From Pseudorasbora parva (taxonomy: Eukaryota; Chordata; Actinopteri; Cypriniformes; Gobionidae), in NCBI RefSeq assembly GCF_024679245.1, contig NC_090177.1, forward strand, positions 23,571,950 through 23,635,949: 64,000 bases of DNA, given 5' to 3'. Below are positions 1 to 64,000 of this stretch, piece after piece. Position 1 is the first letter of the stretch; each line of letters opens with the position of its first letter. Under the pieces are notes generated by a model. It was not told where the DNA came from, did not search any database, and saw only the letters and a program-made list of their open reading frames with translations. A program made the translations under genes and the position numbers.

Positions 1-620
1 TGTACTGGACTTGTGATTTGTCTGTCATAAAGTGACGTTGTAGTTATGGTTTTCACCGTCACCGCAACATGGTTGTTAGCCAAGGACTTTTTTGTACCTT
101 TAGCCTTGCAGTGTGCCATCATTTATAGGTAGTCAACTGTTCAGGTTTCATCATCTCACAGGATATTCCTCGGTTTACTTATTACATCAGATTTTTGTAC
201 TCAAATGTGGCAGTTTTGACACTATAATTCACACATGAAAACATTGACTCTCCAAGATGTGCCTAATATTTTCTAAATATCCCAAAGATTACACACACAC
301 ACACACACGTCATCATGCTTTAAGTGAAAGTAGCATTTCTAAAACTCATTTTCCAGCATTCAGGTTTAAGGACTGCTGTTAATACCGCGCTACATTTAAA
401 TTCTGAACGCATCCGATCATTTTCTCTAAAATTCTGAATGCATCCGATCATTTTCTCTAAATCACTTTATCCCAACCATCAATGTGTGCACTCTTGTTTG
501 GAAAGCTAGTGCAGCTTGTCTCTATTTTTACATTCATCATTTGATCAAATGTCTGTATTTATTGAGAGCAAGTCTCCGATTCTGTTTTATATTTGAAAAT
601 AAAACTTGAGAAAACTGAAA
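1..620 (+). other. Possible 3' UTR end of an unseen plus-strand gene
   Basis: No long reading frame is seen. A plus-strand AATAAA near 599-604, followed by an A-rich then T-rich stretch, would fit a 3' end of a gene lying left of the window. This rests on a single short motif. Confidence 0.25.
398..459. repeat. Two direct copies of a 31-bp unit
   Basis: Units at 398-428 and 429-459 differ at one base (gaacgcatccg versus gaatgcatccg). A perfect head-to-tail duplication without spacer. Confidence 0.9.
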
Positions 621-1690
621 ATTGTCATGATTGTTTTTTTTTTTCAAAGAACCCAAACTGTACAGATCCTCGTATCACAGAGCAAGTGAATGAAAGTTTA
701 TTTTATTAAACTCGGAACTGGAAGTACATAAAACTTACTTTTGTTTGTTCTCCTAGACCTAGTAACGTTAGTCTTTTATTTAATTTTATTTTATTTTATG
801 TTAATTTTGTCAAAGTTAATTGATTTAAGCCACAATTTCACTCATGTCAATGGTTTTAATTAAACAATTGAGAGAGCTGTTTTTATTTCAAGTTTACTTG
901 TCTTTTTTGTGAATTAATTTCAGAGTTTGAAATCAGGCTTGTGCTGTGTGTAAACACATTGTAAAAATAAAAAAAGTCACAAGATTCAAAAAAGAAATTC
1001 AGGGCCTGAATGAATGTCTGTAAAAATGTTTGGAACATCCCCATAAATAATTCTACATGATAAAAAGAATGCTTCAAATAGATCGGTATCAGCAGATACT
1101 GCTTCTTGTGATTGGCTCCAAATATCCTGATCGGAGCATCCTTAATGTTTACGTTTGGTCTTTGTTCTGACTTTAGGGATTTTCTACTTCTTCGATATAC
1201 AGATAACGTTACGGTTAACGTTACTATTATAACATTACTATTTTCACATTGTCTCCTTTGAGGAAGTACGATGATTCTCCAATGGAACAAAGCCTATTTA
1301 CAAGCTTTGTTCTATTTTCTCATTTTTGCATCTCCAAACTTCACTGCACTACTGTCGAACAGATGCGGCAGCCAATGAGCGCAGGTAAAGCACTACCATT
1401 TGGAAGACCCATTATTACTGTTTTTGCACATGTACATATAATAAATGACATTTTAAATATGAATATAGAAGTTATTTTTTAATAATTGTAATATTTCACA
1501 ATTGTACTGTTTTTACAAAATATTTGATCAAATAAATGCAACTTTGGTGGCATAAGACATAAAAAAAATCTTACAGCCCTCCAACTTTTAAATGTTACTG
1601 TACCTGTTGACTAAATACGAGCACTGGGACCAGTGTCACACGAAACCAGCGAAGTCCTCACTGGCAACACTAGAAAATGCACACCATCAC
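621..1690. other. Intergenic DNA, no gene seen
   Basis: AT-rich sequence downstream of eif4g3. I see no convincing exon, RNA gene or complete mobile element. Confidence 0.4.
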
Positions 1691-1729
1691 CCCAGTTTTG
1701 TACTTTTATGAATCTTTTTTTGTCTTTAA

Positions 1730-1735
1730 TTTATT
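1730..1735 (-). terminator. Candidate poly(A) signal of eif4g3
   Basis: AATAAA on the minus strand about 780 nt past the stop codon. It is followed, in transcription order, by an A-rich stretch and then a GT-rich stretch (GGGGTGATGGTGTGC near 1680-1694), the usual arrangement of a cleavage site. Other weaker ATTAAA matches lie closer to the stop, so the 3' end is uncertain. Confidence 0.4.
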
Positions 1736-2517
1736 TACAAGCTTTAAATTTGCTCTATCCGTATGAAGAATAACAAGCACTTTAGGTTCAGCAACATCTC
1801 CTCAGTGTTTTTATACACCGTCGTCACCATCTGCTCAATGACGTCCATTTTGAGCTCCCGTTGTGTCATCTTAGCAGTCCCCTGAATGCATAGTTCCTGC
1901 AAGTTTCTGCCGGATGAAATGTTTCACAAAGAGCTGAAGCAGAGGAAAATTCGGTATGGTTATTGAGATGATAACCTTAAACCCTTTAGTACTGATTTAC
2001 TAAACTCAGACCAGGTCTTGTCTGTGCTCAATCCAAAAAACAAAGAAATCAACAATTTGAAAAGTTGTTTAATAATTGTTATTGTCATTATATTAATAAT
2101 AAAACTATTATTAACATTATTTTTCTATCCACCAATAACCGCTCGTTGTGACTGTCTGCAAATGTTAAATACCCATTTGTTTGCGCTGTTCTTAAAAAAA
2201 ATAAATTAACGAGTCTGAACGTACGTTTTGTCTCATTGCTGCATGTTTTGTATTAATAAAGTCCTCTTAAAGAGTAACAAAAGAAAAAACTTAAAATGCA
2301 ACATTTCTATAAATAATACATTTTTTTAGTGCTCCAGCAATTGTAAGTTGTCATGAGGTCGCCGCACGTCAGTGAACTGTACCATTTGAAATCTTGCTGC
2401 TCTCCATCCTGATGCATAATGTGTTGCTTATGTTACATTTTAATTTGATACAGTTATTGTTTCAGTGACTATTGTCTCTTCAGCACTAGTTGGCAAATGT
2501 GTCCGTTTGTCCCCTCG

Positions 2518-60528
<58,011 letters not shown>

Positions 60529-60529
60529 C

Positions 60530-61100
60530 GCAAATAAAAAATACAAAAATACAAACGAACGCACGGCTTTACATATATTTACAAATAAATTAGCTAGACA
60601 GTGAACGTAAAAAAATATTGCTGGCGAGTTACGTCAACACCGGGCCTTGTAGAAGCGGTTTGCCGGTAACTGAGCGGATAGAAAAGCTTAAGCTAACAGT
60701 TAGCTAGCTTATTGAGAGAATAGCAGGCTGAAGTTAGCCGCTAGCGCTTATTGTGGTTTATCTTCATTGCTTAAGGTTGGGGGGCTGTTCCCCCTCCCCG
60801 GCCGGGGTTTCCGAGGATCTAGTTGACCTCTTCTTGCCAGGGCGATCTTGACAGGTGCGCCCCTTTTGGAAAATGAATAACACCTTGTTTACAACTGCTC
60901 TTTGACGAGAGTATCTCCACGGAGTGTGATGATTCCGTTCAACATGGCGCTGTGGCCGCCTCCAGCAGTCCTACAGGACCGACCTTTCGTTTCATTTCGG
61001 GTGTTTTCGTGAAACTTCGGATAGTGGAATAAGCAACGAGTTTATACGGAAATACGAGGTCCGGAGCTTATAACCTACTTGGGTGTCAGCCAAGGAGAAC
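60530..61100 (-). promoter_or_regulatory. Putative CpG-rich promoter and 5' UTR of eif4g3
   Basis: The sequence just above the first ATG is much richer in CG dinucleotides than the AT-rich introns (for example ccccggccgggg and gacaggtgcgcccc). On the plus strand near 60941-60955 it carries CAACATGGCGCTG, which resembles a YY1 site of the kind common in housekeeping promoters. No TATA box was recognised. The exact start site cannot be seen. Confidence 0.5.
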
Positions 61101-62747
61101 ATTGTAAACGATTTAACAGGCAAAAAGAATGGCTTCAGAGATAAAACTTGCTTTTAAATGCCATCTCTGTATGTCTATATAAAATATGCAAACCTTTCCA
61201 TATGGAGCTGTTTGACCCCAATTTGTAATGTTACAGTGACATCTTCCGTCCACAGCTGAACACGCATTTCAGAGATTGATATGTAGCCTAAATTATAATC
61301 ATTAGGCTCGTAATAAATAAAAAAATGCTCTCTTACAAGTTAAAACAAAACAAAAACACTTTCAACACACTTTTTTAAAATCTTTCTATAAGATTGTGAG
61401 CTCCGTCGCAATCAATTAAGACCATAAATATATATAGCATATGTAAAAACTATTATTTCGTGTGCAATTTCATTCATAAAATGTCGACTTTTTTGCATAA
61501 TGATTGCTGGATGATTTCAGAATGAACCTGGTCAACCTACAAGATGATGTTTTACACTACAATGTTTTCATCTTTGAAAGATCTATAAGGCCCATGACAT
61601 TGCCTCATTCATTACCCCTGTTTATAAACTATAAAAATTAATAATTACAGTCTTAAGTGGGCAGACCTTTATTGTTCTGCTCTGTTAACTTTTGGCTGAT
61701 CTTTTTATGGTAACTGTCTTCTAACAGGCCTATTGATAAAGTCAACAGTAATGTACATCTTGATTTTTCCCAGTTGTCAGTATCCCCAAGACTCAGTGTG
61801 GTATGGGCCCATTGCTGAACTTCACTGAAACACATTTTATAACTAGCCTAATAATATCACATTTCTGGTTGCCTCTGTACAACAGCACTGATGTAGTTTC
61901 ACTGCTACATTTTTTAAGTAAATACTGTCTGTAGCAGTGAAACCATGTGTGTATAGTGTTTCTTTACAGCTGCTTCATAATATTCAAGTATTTCATTTAT
62001 GAATTATCCATGTATTTTATTACTATCTCAATTTTTGGGTAATATAAATGTACTGGTAAATCAAAACAAATGTGGGGACACATTTTATTGAATTTTCTTA
62101 CTTTTATTTGTTTAGTATGCATATACAGTGTAAGAGTACATAGATTTACATTATCAATAAAAATTAAGGTGATAAAATGAGGCCCATTCACACAAAGAAC
62201 GGTAACTAGCTAATGTAATTGAAACCATAACTTTTTTTGCATCAAAATTAATGTGCAATAACATTCTGTTTATTATAAGCATACGCTGCGGTGGGATTTG
62301 AAATGGCCGTCACTGTTTTTTTTATCCTTCATCAGCTGGAAAAAAAAATATTCTACAAGAGGTTCTAACTATATTGTTCCTCTGTGTTGATATCATCATT
62401 CACATAGAGTTAGACCACTTATAGTTATCGTTATTGGTGTGGGCCTTTTACGCTGGTTTGCAATTAAATTCAATTAAAACTCAACATTGGGTATTTCGGA
62501 AACCGGTGCATAGGTGCAAATGCTTAGGAAAGGCACACACTTTACTTTTAATTAAGACATTCAGTTCAAGCTTCAGAAACACTGTAGGCTACATGAAAAG
62601 ATGATCATCAATTGTGTACTGATATTCCTCTGAGAAAAGAGACAAACGACCATACGGCAAGAGATACTATAACCTAAAAATGAAAAATTGTCAAAATAAA
62701 AATGAAAAATGTATCCTATACTTTCAGCTCTTATCTTGAGGCAAATA
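61101..62747. other. Intergenic DNA between eif4g3 and the LACTBL1-like gene
   Basis: About 1.6 kb, AT-rich. No gene, RNA gene or complete mobile element recognised. Confidence 0.4.
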
Positions 62748-62753
62748 TTTATT
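62748..62753 (-). terminator. Poly(A) signal of the LACTBL1-like gene
   Basis: AATAAA on the minus strand, about 100 nt past the stop codon at 62852. No competing signal lies closer. Confidence 0.5.
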
Positions 62754-62851
62754 AAAATGTACACATGCATGCAAAGGTTGAAGTTCCTCTGAATTTGACA
62801 CTTTCATCAATAAGAGCACCTTACTTAACAGTTCATGGTCAAACGATTTCT

Positions 62852-63830
62852 TCAGCTGTTGAAAATCGGTTTGCGAGTTATCCGTGCAACTTTATAAGTG
62901 TTTAACCCTGGGACATCAAAACCTGGTGAGAGCCCCTTTTTGTTGAAGATGTAAAAGTTAAAGAGCTGCCCGTCCTGAGATTCAAGAGACACGGAGGCAG
63001 CATTAACTTTCAGCTGGCATGGGTACTCCTTCTCGAACACCACCCTGAACACCCTGTCCTGCAGATAACTGAGTTTCAAACTTCTGTACTTCATAGGAAC
63101 CATGGTGTCTACTTGAGGTCCGAACTGCTCCAGAGACAGCACCCCATCTGTGTCTGCTTTGATCTCATAGAACGTTATGTTGCTATAAGTAAAGTAGCCT
63201 ATGTAAGGAGCAGGGTCCGGAGGAGGGATGAGAACACGAGGTGCATCTCTGAAGGCACTTTCCATGGCAGGGATGAGATAACTGTAGGCCTTGGCCACGA
63301 GATCCTCATCTTCAGGTTTGGTTCCAGCCATCAGGATGACCAACCCGAGTTTCAAGCGAGGAACGAGGGAGATCGAGGCCGAATAACCATCTAGATCTCC
63401 ATCTTTGCGTATGACGTCATAGCCCAACTGTACGTTCACCTCCCAAGGTGTGCCTGTTTGATCTGCAAAATAACTGTTTTCACAGCGAAACAGAGGAGTC
63501 AACATGGTTTTGAGGGTGTCGGGCTGAAGAAGCTGACGGTAGTATGCACCCAGCAGCGTCATCACCAGTTTGGCCATGTCAGCAGGTGTGGAGTACATTT
63601 GCCCTGATGGACTATACCAGCCGAGATCATACAGGGGTGCAGGCCGCCCACTCGAATAAACACCTATTGCCATCTGGTCCTCTATCTGTGGGGTGATTTC
63701 GAATCCGGTGTCCTCCATTCCCAGCGGTTGCAGGATATTTTCAGACACCCATCGCTGATAATCCGTCCCTGCTACCTTTTCCGCCATCACGTGGGCTAGC
63801 AGGGAGAAGGCCAAGTTGCTGTAGTGGCAT
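62852..63830 (-). CDS. lactbl1: LACTBL1-like beta-lactamase-fold protein, last exon (partial gene)
   Basis: Member of the serine beta-lactamase/penicillin-binding-protein fold found in animals (LACTB and LACTBL1 group); its substrate is not established. Only the last exon, 979 nt, is in the window. It opens after a good acceptor (CTGTCCTCAG|ATGCC) with CHYSNLAFSLLAHVMAEK; YSN fits the second (Y-x-N) motif of class C-type enzymes. It continues with ILQPLGMEDTGFE and the YSPSGQMYSTPADMAKL block, all typical of the family. The nucleophile S-x-x-K motif would lie in an upstream exon beyond 64000. In place of the third H/K-x-G motif there is GDLDGYSAS. The last third, after IPPPDPAPYIG, is an extra C-terminal domain ending RKPIFNS and TGA at 62854-62852. 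Same strand as eif4g3, about 2.3 kb upstream of its ATG. Confidence 0.85.
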
Positions 63831-64000
63831 CTGAGGACAGCAGAGGACTAGAATTACATCCTCCAGGGAGAATCCACAAGTGCATAGACTGCATCTGCTG
63901 TCGTCAATTATTCACACCACTTCTCATTCATTAAACATCCTCTCAATACAAATTCTATGTACTATGTATAACTTACTTCGTTCCAGGGTCAGCCACGAGA

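Noticed and set aside
1886..1966. Short plus-strand frame MHSSCKFLPDEMFHKELKQR
   Set aside because: Only 26 codons, no splice or homology support, and it lies in the likely 3' UTR of eif4g3 on the other strand.

Overview
This is a stretch of a ray-finned fish genome, most likely a cyprinid (carp, barb or zebrafish group). The evidence is the intron-rich gene structure, the AT-rich introns and the dense load of fish-type DNA transposons: Tc1, hAT, short TTAA-flanked elements, AC/AG/TATC/ATCC microsatellites and one R2/R4-type LINE scrap. Nothing bacterial, viral or plasmid-like is visible. I did not find a clearly new biological system. The window is one large housekeeping gene, the end of a second gene, and many nested mobile elements. 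|| Almost the whole window (2518-60528, minus strand) is eif4g3, eukaryotic translation initiation factor 4 gamma 3 (eIF4GII). I reconstructed 33 coding exons from splice sites, reading phase and similarity to vertebrate eIF4G3. Their lengths sum to 5034 nt, an exact multiple of three, giving about 1677 residues. The order is an N-terminal low-complexity region, a PABP-binding segment (exons 7-8), a long Pro/Ser-rich exon 10, the eIF4E-binding motif (exon 13), MIF4G (exons 16-19), MA3 (exons 25-28) and the W2/MNK-binding C-terminus (exons 30-33). A CpG-rich promoter lies above 60530. A second candidate first exon (MVRPAEQK, 30997-31020) would splice in phase to exon 5. A candidate poly(A) signal is at 1730-1735. 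|| Upstream, on the same strand, the last coding exon of a LACTBL1-like serine beta-lactamase-fold gene occupies 62852-63830 and continues beyond the window edge. || The introns hold the mobile DNA. The main items are a structurally complete Tc1 element with an unbroken 331-aa transposase (42124-43751), four decayed Tc1 copies (46868-55931), and a three-level hAT/foldback nest (24111-27123). There are hAT elements with exact 8-bp target duplications (25159-26581, 34693-35537, 57111-58801), a set of TTAA-flanked non-autonomous elements that interrupt other repeats (for example 47277-47957, 50239-51454, 53212-53639), and a tandem pair sharing a TTAA (34194-36066). A remnant of a restriction-like-endonuclease LINE lies at 4970-5344. 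|| Exon boundaries were read by eye; no alignment or search was run. Family names rest on recognition of motifs and known fish repeats.
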